DNA of 64,000 nt from Oceanobacillus zhaokaii (lineage in GTDB: Bacteria > Bacillota > Bacilli > Bacillales > Amphibacillaceae), in NCBI RefSeq assembly GCF_003352005.1, contig NZ_CP024848.1:2923001-2987000 (forward strand), written 5' to 3'. Both the position numbers and the translations under genes were made by a program. Below, piece after piece: positions 56,756-64,000 of the stretch. Below the pieces are notes generated by a model that saw only the letters and a program-made list of their open reading frames with translations, ran no database searches and had not been told where the DNA came from. How positions within the stretch are numbered: the stretch's first letter is position 1; the number at the start of each line of letters is the position of its first letter.

Positions 56756-57529
56756 TTGTACCAAGAAGAAAGATTGTTAGCGATACTAGAATTTCTTAAG
56801 AAAAATAACCGCATCACAGTGGAGCAAATATGTACTCTCTTTGATATTTCAAGAGATACTGCTAGAAGAGATCTTGTTAAGCTAGAAGAGGAAAAATCAA
56901 TAATAAGAACAAGAGGTGGAGCAATTCTGCCTTTAGCTCAGAATCATGTGCCAAGTTATTCAAATCGACTAAAAACTGTATCTAATGAAAAGGAACAAAT
57001 TGGGAGAAGGGCTGCTTCATTAATATCTCCTGGTGACACTATCATCCTTGATACATCAACGACAGTTCAAGCTTGTGCAGAAAGCCTTGGGGATTTGGAC
57101 TGTACGGTAATTACAAATTCGATAAATCAGGCAGAAATATTATCTGCAAAACAATCATTGAATATCCAGCTTCTAGGTGGAACATTACAGAAGGAGCACC
57201 GCTATTTATATGGTCTATCTGTAATTGAAAAGCTTTCTGAATATCATGTAGATAAAGCATTTATCGGCGTACTTGGCGTGTCTGAAAAGGGACTAACAAA
57301 TGTACATGAAGAAGACGGAGAAATAAAACGAAAGATGATCGAGCAAGCTAAACAAGTAATCGTCTTAGCAGATCATACAAAGTTAGGGAAAACAGGCTTT
57401 TTTAAATATGCTAGTCTGAAGGATATTGACCTGTTAATTACAGATAGGACGCCACCTAAGGCTTTTAGAGATTTACTGACTGAAAATAACATTGATCTTT
57501 TAACTGCTGACGAGAGGGATGATATATAA
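56756..57529 (+). CDS. DeoR family transcriptional regulator
   Basis: A 257-residue DeoR/GlpR-type repressor. The N-terminal winged helix-turn-helix reads RITVEQICTLFDISRDTARRDL and ends in the wing RTRGGAILP. The C-terminal sugar-phosphate sensor has GDTIILDTSTTVQACAESL, the LLGGTLQKEHRYLYG motif and ADHTKLGKTGFFKYASL. It starts with TTG after GGGTGTGA. The effector should be a phosphorylated sugar; the coupled downstream phosphatase (1-bp overlap) suggests the two act on the same metabolite. Confidence 0.93.
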   Translation: MYQEERLLAILEFLKKNNRITVEQICTLFDISRDTARRDLVKLEEEKSIIRTRGGAILPLAQNHVPSYSNRLKTVSNEKEQIGRRAASLISPGDTIILDTSTTVQACAESLGDLDCTVITNSINQAEILSAKQSLNIQLLGGTLQKEHRYLYGLSVIEKLSEYHVDKAFIGVLGVSEKGLTNVHEEDGEIKRKMIEQAKQVIVLADHTKLGKTGFFKYASLKDIDLLITDRTPPKAFRDLLTENNIDLLTADERDDI

Positions 57530-58404
57530 TGGTAAAATTAATTGCGCTAGATTTAGATGGAACAACATTAAACGAAGAAAGTAAGATTAGCCAACAAAAT
57601 TTAGAGGCTATCAAGTTTGCACAGAAAAATGGGATTGAGGTAGTTATTGCCACAGGTCGTGCGTATTTTGATGTCCAGAATACTTTTGAAAATACAGGAA
57701 TCAAAACTTGGATTATTGGAGCCAATGGCGCGACGATTCATCACCCTAACGGTGAACTTTTTTTCGATATTCCACTTGATAAGCAAGACGCATTTGAAAT
57801 CATGAGCTGGCTTGAAGAGGAGAATTATTATTATGAAGTTTTCAGTAATCATTCCATCTACACACCGCAAAATGGGCGCGAGCTTTTGGCAATTGAAATC
57901 GATCGAGCGAAAAGTGCAAACAGTGATAATCAGATTGAAAATCTAAAGAATTCTGCGCAAATCCAATTTAGTCAAACTGGTTTTTCATTTATTAATTCAT
58001 ATAAAGACCTGCTCAAGAAAGATGCAGATTACTATAATATCCTAGCTTTTACATTTGATGAGGAAAAGCTGAAAATGGGCAGGGAAAAATTTAGGAACAG
58101 GAAAGATTTAACACTTGTTAGTTCTGCCAAACATAATTTTGAATTAGAACATAAAGATGCATCAAAAGGTAATGCTCTAAAAATACTCGCAAATAAGTTG
58201 GGTATCAATATAGCTGATACTGCTGCAGTAGGTGATAGCTATAATGATCTGTCAATGTTGCGAATTGCTGGAAAAAGTGCAGCAATGGGAAATGCAGACC
58301 AAGAAATAAAAGATTCCTGCCATGAAGTAACCCTCTCCAATCGGGAAGATGGAGTTGCACATTTTATTTATTCATTGCTAAACGAAAGCATGAACGTCCA
58401 TTAA
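57529..58404 (+). CDS. Cof-type HAD-IIB phosphatase
   Basis: A 291-residue HAD-IIB enzyme: motif I ALDLDGTTLNE (residues 5-15), motif II ATGRAYFD, a larger C2B cap from about 85 to 200, motif III the Lys of DASKGNALKIL, and motif IV AVGDSYNDLSML. It is about 30 residues longer than the homologue at 6.7 kb. The ATG shares an A with the stop codon of the DeoR gene, so the two are one unit. It likely removes phosphate from a sugar phosphate sensed by the regulator. Confidence 0.92.
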   Translation: MVKLIALDLDGTTLNEESKISQQNLEAIKFAQKNGIEVVIATGRAYFDVQNTFENTGIKTWIIGANGATIHHPNGELFFDIPLDKQDAFEIMSWLEEENYYYEVFSNHSIYTPQNGRELLAIEIDRAKSANSDNQIENLKNSAQIQFSQTGFSFINSYKDLLKKDADYYNILAFTFDEEKLKMGREKFRNRKDLTLVSSAKHNFELEHKDASKGNALKILANKLGINIADTAAVGDSYNDLSMLRIAGKSAAMGNADQEIKDSCHEVTLSNREDGVAHFIYSLLNESMNVH

Positions 58405-58508
58405 TCATGGGTTTAAATCCTATTTGGCGTGACGCAATTGCGGCGTTACAGTTAGGATTTTTACTATATATTTGGCACCTGTATATACGTATACTGGTGC
58501 TTATTTTA

Positions 58509-58538
58509 GGTGCCTGTCACTCCCCAAGTTTTGTTAAA
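58509..58538 (+). repeat. short interspersed tag, family D, copy 1
   Basis: GGTGCCTGTCACTCCCC followed by AAGTTTTGTTAAA. The same block, with few changes, is at 60173-60204 and in part at 61285-61302. The surrounding gap 58405-58762 holds no credible gene. Confidence 0.65.
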
Positions 58539-58762
58539 AACTGTCGAATAGTTCTGTACTCTCACTTGATTTGGATCACATCAACCCTACTTTTTTGCTA
58601 TAATCCATCATTTAAATTTATGTAAATTTTCTGATCCCGTCCTACTTATCGAAAGTTATTATGTTAGTATTTGGATATAAATAAAATAAATTACCTTTAA
58701 CACATATGAACAATTACATATTTAAATAAATTTGTTATTCGATGGAGAGGAGCAATTAAAAC

Positions 58763-60208
58763 ATGCTATTACGTTATTTTTATGATGAGAAACTATCACA
58801 TGCATCTTATTTAGTCGGTTGTCAGGAAAAAGGCGTCACAGTTATCATTGATCCCATGCGCAATATTACTCCATATATTCAAGTAACAGAGACTGAAGAT
58901 ATGAAAATCGTTGGCTCACTAGAAACGCATATACATGCTGATTTCGTAACTGGGTCAAGAGAACTTGCCGATCAATTCGGAGCAAGACTCTACCTTTCTG
59001 ATGAAGGTGATGTTGATTGGACATACCAGAATTTAGAATCAATCGACCATCAATTACTAAAGGATGGAGATCAATTTAATATTGGAAATTTAGTCTTTGA
59101 CGTGATGCACACACCTGGACATACACCGGAGAGCATTTCCTTCCTCCTGACTGACAGCGGTGCAAATATAAATAAACCAATGGGCATTTTTACAGGAGAT
59201 TTTGTTTTTGTTGGAGACATCGGTCGCCCTGATTTATTAGAAAAGGCTGCTGGGCTTGAAGGTACGGCAGCGTCTGGGGCAATGGCAATGTATCAATCAC
59301 TTAAACGCTTTAAATCATTACCCGATTATTTACAAGTTTGGCCAGCACATGGCGCAGGAAGTGCCTGTGGAAAAGCACTTGGTGCGGTACCGTCATCAAC
59401 CGTTGGGTATGAAAAGCAATTTAACTGGGCACTGAATGTGGAAGACGAAACAGCTTTCATTCACGAATTACTTCATGGACAATCCGAACCTCCAACCTAT
59501 TTTTCTATAATGAAGCAGGTAAATAAGCTTGGAATTGAATTAATAAAAGACACTCCTGTAATAAATGTAATTTCCTCCCTAGTAGACATTCAAAAATTGC
59601 TGTCAGAAGAACAACAAGTAATTGATACACGTGCACCGCAATTATTCGCTGCAAGCCACCTACCTGGGACAATTAATATTCCGTTCAGACAATCATTTAC
59701 GAATTGGGCTGGTTGGCTTGTCGATTATAGTAAACCACTATTCTTATTAGCTAGTCCAGGTAACATTCAGGAAATCCAAATTGCTCTCCACTCGATTGGA
59801 ATCGATCAGATTGCTGGATATGCTGATGTTGAAGAGATCATAAACACTGCTCCCGAGGCGTCATTAGAATCTTATGAAAACATTACACCAAATGAAACGA
59901 AAAAACTTATAGATAATCAAGAAGTATATATACTTGATGTGCGTAATCAATCCGAATGGAACGATGGGCATATTGAACAGGCACAGCATATCATGCTTGG
60001 TAAACTTCCGAAGCGAATCAGTGAATTAAACCAAGATAAGAAAATTATTGTCCATTGCAAGACTGGTTTCCGTTCAGCCATCGCTGTAAGTATACTGCAA
60101 TCAAGCGGTATCCATAATGTCGCCAATATGACAGGTGGTTACTTAGCATGGAAAGCCGACACACCTGTGTTGGGTGCCAGTCACTCACCGATTTTTGTCA
60201 AATCTTGA
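58763..60208 (+). CDS. CstB-like persulfide dioxygenase-rhodanese fusion
   Basis: A 481-residue three-domain protein. Residues 1-240 are a metallo-beta-lactamase-fold persulfide dioxygenase with the iron ligands THIHADFVTG, HTPGHTPES, GDFVFVGDIGRPD and WPAHGAGSACG. Residues about 265-365 are a rhodanese-like domain without the catalytic cysteine. Residues about 370-465 are a second rhodanese with the active loop IVHCKTGFRSA. S. aureus CstB has this layout and turns sulfane sulfur into thiosulfate. The SD is GAGAGGAG. The last dozen residues are encoded by a family D repeat. No CstR or CstA gene is adjacent. Confidence 0.92.
   Translation: MLLRYFYDEKLSHASYLVGCQEKGVTVIIDPMRNITPYIQVTETEDMKIVGSLETHIHADFVTGSRELADQFGARLYLSDEGDVDWTYQNLESIDHQLLKDGDQFNIGNLVFDVMHTPGHTPESISFLLTDSGANINKPMGIFTGDFVFVGDIGRPDLLEKAAGLEGTAASGAMAMYQSLKRFKSLPDYLQVWPAHGAGSACGKALGAVPSSTVGYEKQFNWALNVEDETAFIHELLHGQSEPPTYFSIMKQVNKLGIELIKDTPVINVISSLVDIQKLLSEEQQVIDTRAPQLFAASHLPGTINIPFRQSFTNWAGWLVDYSKPLFLLASPGNIQEIQIALHSIGIDQIAGYADVEEIINTAPEASLESYENITPNETKKLIDNQEVYILDVRNQSEWNDGHIEQAQHIMLGKLPKRISELNQDKKIIVHCKTGFRSAIAVSILQSSGIHNVANMTGGYLAWKADTPVLGASHSPIFVKS
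60173..60204 (+). repeat. short interspersed tag, family D, copy 2 (inside CDS end)
   Basis: GGTGCCAGTCACTCACC followed by GATTTTTGTCAAA, matching copy 1 at roughly 24 of 30 positions. It forms the 3' end of the CstB-like reading frame. Confidence 0.6.
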
Positions 60209-60238
60209 TGATTTGACTTAGTATATTTTATTAGAAAC

Positions 60239-60949
60239 TCAATCCTCCAATATATCTTTTAAAAATCGCTCTCTATTTTCTAAAAAGTATCTCGTAATTA
60301 TATAATGATCGGTCATCTCGTATTCGAGTTCCTCGATGCGGCCATCATCAAAGCACCAGTTTGTCGCATCAGGATAGCCTAATAAAATCGGTGAAAGGGT
60401 TGCAATAATAAATTGACAATCACCATCGACCGTTAAATCGTGAATGATTCTTAAAAAAGCCAATTGACGTTGTGGAGATAGCGCGGCTTCTGGCTCATCT
60501 AATAAATAAATCGCTTTCCCTTTAAATCGGTTAAGAAATAGCGAAAGATGGGATTCACCATGAGATTGCTCATGTAACGAACGTCCGCCATAATATTTAT
60601 ATCCATTCATATCCGTATCATCAACATGTGTTGCGAAATGATAGAAGGATTCTGCACGGAGAAAAAATCCATTCGTAACTTTGGGCATCCAGGATAGTGT
60701 GACATAATCACTTAAAGCAGCATGCACAGCATAACTATTATTTCTGTTTCCACCTGCTGTATTGAATTCGCACTTATCTGCAATCGCTTCGAGTAAAGTA
60801 GATTTACCCGAACCATTTTCACCAACAAAAAAGGTGACATTCCAATTTAAATCAAGTCTGTCAAAGCTCTTAATTGATGGAATAGAAAATGGATATTCAT
60901 GATAGGAAGGAATATTTTCATGCTGGAGTGTAATTCTCTTTAGAAACAT
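60239..60949 (-). CDS. AAA family ATPase (ABC/SMC-type fold)
   Basis: A 236-residue ATPase of the AAA_21/RecF-like kind: Walker A FFVGENGSGKSTLLEA (near 41-56), the signature-like QSHGESHLSLFLNRF, Walker B AIYLLDEPEAALSP. The segment after it, IIATLSPILLGYPDA, has Leu where most relatives have the H-switch His (ATHSP). Not linked to a membrane or nuclease gene here. The ATG at 60949 follows CAGGTG; the GTG at 60958 lies in the SD. Function unknown; single-domain homologues are common in Bacillaceae. Confidence 0.83.
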   Translation of the reverse strand: MFLKRITLQHENIPSYHEYPFSIPSIKSFDRLDLNWNVTFFVGENGSGKSTLLEAIADKCEFNTAGGNRNNSYAVHAALSDYVTLSWMPKVTNGFFLRAESFYHFATHVDDTDMNGYKYYGGRSLHEQSHGESHLSLFLNRFKGKAIYLLDEPEAALSPQRQLAFLRIIHDLTVDGDCQFIIATLSPILLGYPDATNWCFDDGRIEELEYEMTDHYIITRYFLENRERFLKDILED

Positions 60950-61012
60950 GGGAAGCACCTGCCGTTCGGCTATATTTTCGAGTAATATGCTTGCTATAAT
61001 TTTTAAGCCTGC

Positions 61013-61234
61013 TTATCTATGGTTACACGCATTACACTGTCTTCTATCAAAATCTGGATAGCTATAATAGAAAAATTGCTGTGCAGCTTCCGATGAATCG
61101 ATCAAGAACCACCCGCCATCCCTTAGTTCTCGTTCCAAGCCTTTATATTTTGTTTCTTTTTTTACTATGTATTTACATTCTGTATGATGAATTTTAATCG
61201 TCTTCGTTGGTTTATCTATGTTGATCCAAAACAA
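61013..61234 (-). CDS. small protein with CxxC pair, unknown function
   Basis: A 73-residue basic protein with IKIHHTECKYIVKKETKYKG near the start, a DGGWFLIDSSEAAQQF middle and CNACNHR at the end. The Cys at the start and the C-terminal CxxC could bind a metal. The start is uncertain: TTG at 61234 fits the weak SD GAGAGTGA; a GTG at 61243 overlaps it. I do not recognise the family. Confidence 0.6.
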   Translation of the reverse strand: MFWINIDKPTKTIKIHHTECKYIVKKETKYKGLERELRDGGWFLIDSSEAAQQFFYYSYPDFDRRQCNACNHR

Positions 61235-61284
61235 AAAAATCACTCTCTTTTAATCTATTTGTCTTTAATTATAATATACAAACT

Positions 61285-61302
61285 GAGTGCCTGTCACTCC
61301 TC
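61285..61302 (+). repeat. short interspersed tag, family D, copy 3 (partial)
   Basis: GAGTGCCTGTCACTCCTC, the first half of the family D block. Confidence 0.45.
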
Positions 61303-61387
61303 TAAAATTCCCGATTTATGTCGACTTGCATAAAAAATAGGCTTGGATGGAAATATTATCCAAGCCCTGCGACTATGATCCAATTTA

Positions 61388-62797
61388 CTATATACTCCGT
61401 TTTTTCACTTCATTTCCATCGTACATATAAACGACTTTTCTATCCTCGATTACCGTTTCCATATGCACATTTCTTCCCCACAGCTGATAAATATATGGAA
61501 GCACATTTTCCAAATACCGAAGATCCAGCTCTGTCCCTTCATACCCATGCATTAAATATAATTCCCCGTTTCGAGCATAGTCCCCATTTTCGACTACAAT
61601 ATATGGGAAACCACCATTTACCCGCATCGAAACTAATTGATCGCGTACCTGCTCATAATCTTTCTGTGTTATGCGGTAGTCTCTGCCCTTTTTCTCAAAT
61701 AAATATAAATCCTCCCGTTGAACCAATTCCTTTGTCAAATAGTTCCGGATAAAGGAAATATCAGATTCAATCTCCCTTACTTCAAATATCTTCTCCCTGC
61801 CAGCATTTTGCTTATAACCCATGCGCTTCATCTCTTCTGTAGGATTATTATAGCGCTCCTCAATATCCTCAAATATTTTAATTCCAAGATAGTACGGGTT
61901 AATTGAGGTACGTGAGGGCTGAACAACTCCAGCATTTAACTTCGAGAATTCTATCGTTTCTTCCGTTGTTAAATCCATTTCCCTTAAAATCCGTTGGTGC
62001 CAATAAGAAGCCCAGCCTTCGTTCATAATTTTCGTTTCAAGCTGTGGCCAAAAATAGAGCATTTCTTCACGCATCATCGTTAATATATCGCGCTGCCAAT
62101 CCTCTAATTCACGACTATGTTGTTCAATAAACAATAACAGATCTTTTTCTGGTCTGGCTGGAAATTTTTTATCCTTCTTACTTGTTCGTTTTTTCTTTTC
62201 CACTGGTCTTTCACCGATATTCCATAGGTCATCATACGCTGTCTTCCGAATACTGATTTCTTCCTCTTCCTCCTCGTTCTCTTGGTGAGGAAGTTTAGAT
62301 TTTACAATTGATGGGTCAATATGCTCCTGAATGGAAAGAATGGCATCTAGAAATTTTTCCACTTCATCTTTGCCAAAGGTCATTTCGTAATCAGCAATTC
62401 GTTCAGCTGTTGCCGTCATACTCTCTACCATGTCGCGCCTCGTGTTGGAGAACCGCACATTATTTTTGAAAAAATCACAATGGGCAAGCACATGGGCGAT
62501 GATTAATTTGTTTTGGATTAGCGTATTTGTATTTAATAAAAATGCATAACAAGGATTGGAATTAATCACTAGTTCATATATTTGGCTTAATCCAAGATCA
62601 TACTGCAGTTTCATTCGATGAAACTGCTTTCCAAAACTCCAGTGTGTAAACCGGGTCGGCATACCATATGCTCCAAATGTATAAATAATATCTGCTGGAC
62701 AAATCTCATAACGCATCGGATAGAAATCAAGACCAAATCCAGAGGCAATTTCCGTAATCTCCTCGATCGCACGACTTAGCTCCTTTGTTGTTGTCAA
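61388..62797 (-). CDS. spoVR: stage V sporulation protein R
   Basis: A 469-residue SpoVR-family protein, needed for normal spore cortex in B. subtilis. Family landmarks are the N-terminal [20 protein letters not shown], the [20 protein letters not shown] segment, [13 protein letters not shown], the [12 protein letters not shown] motif (here [13 protein letters not shown]) and the C-terminal [14 protein letters not shown]. An insert rich in Glu and Lys lies near residues 170-215. TTG at 62797 is placed by TGGAGGG. It lies close to yhbH, as in many spore formers. Confidence 0.95.
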   Translation of the reverse strand: MTTTKELSRAIEEITEIASGFGLDFYPMRYEICPADIIYTFGAYGMPTRFTHWSFGKQFHRMKLQYDLGLSQIYELVINSNPCYAFLLNTNTLIQNKLIIAHVLAHCDFFKNNVRFSNTRRDMVESMTATAERIADYEMTFGKDEVEKFLDAILSIQEHIDPSIVKSKLPHQENEEEEEEISIRKTAYDDLWNIGERPVEKKKRTSKKDKKFPARPEKDLLLFIEQHSRELEDWQRDILTMMREEMLYFWPQLETKIMNEGWASYWHQRILREMDLTTEETIEFSKLNAGVVQPSRTSINPYYLGIKIFEDIEERYNNPTEEMKRMGYKQNAGREKIFEVREIESDISFIRNYLTKELVQREDLYLFEKKGRDYRITQKDYEQVRDQLVSMRVNGGFPYIVVENGDYARNGELYLMHGYEGTELDLRYLENVLPYIYQLWGRNVHMETVIEDRKVVYMYDGNEVKKRSI

Positions 62798-63014
62798 ATA
62801 GGATCCCTCCAAATGTGCTTTTTATAGTTTATGATGCAAGTTGAAAAACATGAACAATGAAAAGAAGAGAGTAATGAATTGAAATCTTTTTGGAAATTTT
62901 GTATTAGTTTTTAACAGAAGGGAAACTTATGGAAAGGAGATATTTAATATAGAATGTACGTAACATCAAAAGATGCCATACACAATATTATTGCAAATGC
63001 TGGAGGGATTTATT

Positions 63015-63365
63015 ATGGGACAAAAACTATTATCAATTGAAGAATTGAATCATTTATTACAGCAATGGAACGGAAAATCCATTAAAATTGTAAAGCATGA
63101 ACTGGATGACCTTGATGAAACAATTTTAGATCTGGAAAGTCTTTCCTATTCAAATAATCATAATAAAAGCGATGGATATGAGGCTAAGCATGCTTTATAC
63201 CTTAATGGCAGCGGAGAAATTGAAACAACTTCAGATAACTATGAGACGCTGCCCATGGATTTTTACGAAATACCACTTGAAGACTCCTCATTATATGAGT
63301 TTGACGGCTCACGCTTCATTTTGAGTACGACTAGAGGTGTGTATACGATTGAGGTAGTGGGATAA
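63015..63365 (+). CDS. hypothetical protein, 116 residues
   Basis: An acidic soluble protein. It starts GQKLLSIEELNHLLQQWNG, then KSIKIVKHELDDLDETILDLESLSY (quoted in two parts: KSIKIVKHELDDLDE, TILDLESLSY), and ends DGSRFILSTTRGVYTIEVVG. It appears to be a small alpha-beta domain. GGAGGG lies 6 bp before the ATG at 63015, so the 14 codons before it are not used. I do not recognise the family. It sits between spoVR and yhbH on the opposite strand. Confidence 0.7.
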   Translation: MGQKLLSIEELNHLLQQWNGKSIKIVKHELDDLDETILDLESLSYSNNHNKSDGYEAKHALYLNGSGEIETTSDNYETLPMDFYEIPLEDSSLYEFDGSRFILSTTRGVYTIEVVG

Positions 63366-63388
63366 TGAACATTATTAGTAAAAGGAAA

Positions 63389-63412
63389 AGAATCCCCATA
63401 ATTAGGGATTCT
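63389..63412 (-). terminator. terminator of yhbH
   Basis: On the minus strand AGAATCCC pairs with GGGGATTCT, followed by TTTCC. The stop codon of yhbH lies at its edge. Confidence 0.7.
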
Positions 63413-64000
63413 AGCTTTCAACTGTTTCTTTAATGAAAAAGCTTTTCATTGCATGATATACATCACGTTTTTCTTTTAATATATAATGTCGAAATTTCGG
63501 GTCATCAATTGTTTTATATGCATTCATTAAAGTCGAATAACGGTTATAGCCATTAACCTCACCGTAGCCAAACATTGCAGAAACATTCATAATTTCTTTT
63601 ACTAGATGGATACATTTTGGATTATCAGAAGTAATATTCTCACCATCAGAAAAGTGGAATGGATAAATATTATAACGAGATGGATTATACTCTTCTTCGA
63701 TAAGCTCTAATGCTTTTCGATAGGCAGACGAGCAAATTGTCCCACCACTTTCCCCTTTCGTGAAGAAATCCTCTTCAGATACAACCTTCGCTTCCGTATG
63801 GTGGGCAATAAATGATATCTCTACTGTCTCATATTTGGATCGCAAAAATTTTGTCATCCAGAAAAAGAAGCTTCTAGCCATATATTTCTCAAACGTTCCC
63901 ATCGATGCACTCGTATCCATCATTGCCAGTACAACTGCTTTCGATTCCGGTTTGATGACTTCATTCCATGTTTTGAAACGTAAATCATCATTATAAATCG
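63411..64000 (-). CDS. yhbH: sporulation protein YhbH (DUF444), 3' part
   Basis: The C-terminal roughly 196 residues of YhbH; the frame continues past the right edge. A von Willebrand-like metal site is visible in [22 protein letters not shown], here in parts: [36 protein letters not shown] and [14 protein letters not shown] are further DUF444 motifs. YhbH is made early in sporulation and is usually grouped with the kinase gene prkA and spoVR. prkA, if present, lies outside the window. Confidence 0.94.
   Translation of the reverse strand, partial: IYNDDLRFKTWNEVIKPESKAVVLAMMDTSASMGTFEKYMARSFFFWMTKFLRSKYETVEISFIAHHTEAKVVSEEDFFTKGESGGTICSSAYRKALELIEEEYNPSRYNIYPFHFSDGENITSDNPKCIHLVKEIMNVSAMFGYGEVNGYNRYSTLMNAYKTIDDPKFRHYILKEKRDVYHAMKSFFIKETVES

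Noticed and set aside
58407..58625. 72-codon plus-strand ORF after the Cof phosphatase
   Set aside because: It has no SD and includes a family D repeat; the composition is that of non-coding DNA.

Overview
The window is low-GC DNA from an endospore-forming member of the Bacillaceae. The evidence is an alpha/beta-type SASP, SpoVR and YhbH, SD-rich starts with frequent TTG/GTG codons, T-box and S-box leaders, and CodY and cre motifs. The gene content and intergenic repeats resemble Oceanobacillus, Virgibacillus and relatives; the species cannot be fixed from sequence reading alone. No rRNA, tRNA, IS transposase, prophage or CRISPR array was seen.

Layout. 1-11.4 kb holds housekeeping genes: the 3' part of an ABC-2 type exporter, cvfB behind a possible structured leader, degV, small conserved genes (DUF2188, ywbE, DUF2164), an M3 oligoendopeptidase, a Cof-type phosphatase, a split ChrA chromate transporter, yciI, rpiA and a lipase-like hydrolase. 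12-18 kb is a five-gene oligopeptide ABC operon (oppD-F-B-C-A order). 18.9-31 kb is the branched-chain amino acid locus: ilvD as its own unit, then T-box-ilvB-ilvN-ilvC-leuA-leuB-leuC-leuD-ilvA. The ilvB promoter region combines a cre-like site, CodY-like boxes, a consensus sigma-A promoter and a tRNA-sensing T-box. ilvE lies at 34.9 kb behind its own promoter and CodY-like box. Between them is a serine unit, a class V aminotransferase overlapping serA.

36-38 kb has a SASP gene, a CoxG-like SRPBCC protein and a YitT membrane protein. 38.4-47.5 kb is an organic sulfur locus. metY-ssuA-ssuC-ssuB runs leftward. An ATP-grasp ligase of unknown role and a flavin monooxygenase also run leftward, the latter behind a SAM riboswitch. 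A second SAM riboswitch drives an SsuE-like FMN reductase and an NtaA/SnaA-family monooxygenase rightward. Together these would import sulfonates, release sulfite with reduced FMN, and fix sulfide into homocysteine.

47.6-49.0 kb is a gene graveyard: remnants of a PHP protein, an ECF-type ABC ATPase, an ECF T component and an RpiR-like regulator. 49-64 kb holds an M19 dipeptidase, the DUF1659/DUF2922/YvrJ trio, an acyl-CoA ligase, a TPR-like protein, a DUF697-type GTPase, a DeoR regulator with a Cof phosphatase, a CstB-like persulfide dioxygenase, an AAA ATPase, spoVR and the 3' part of yhbH.

The most novel-looking element is at 55.09-55.42 kb. Two tandem micro-ORFs (28 and 30 codons), each with a strong ribosome binding site, lie behind a good sigma-A promoter that is preceded by three direct repeats spaced exactly 21 bp. 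This looks like a regulator-controlled peptide operon. Several families of intergenic repeats are also present; one copy sits inside the opp operon, one relic inside the ilv operon, and one supplies the C-terminal codons of the CstB-like gene.
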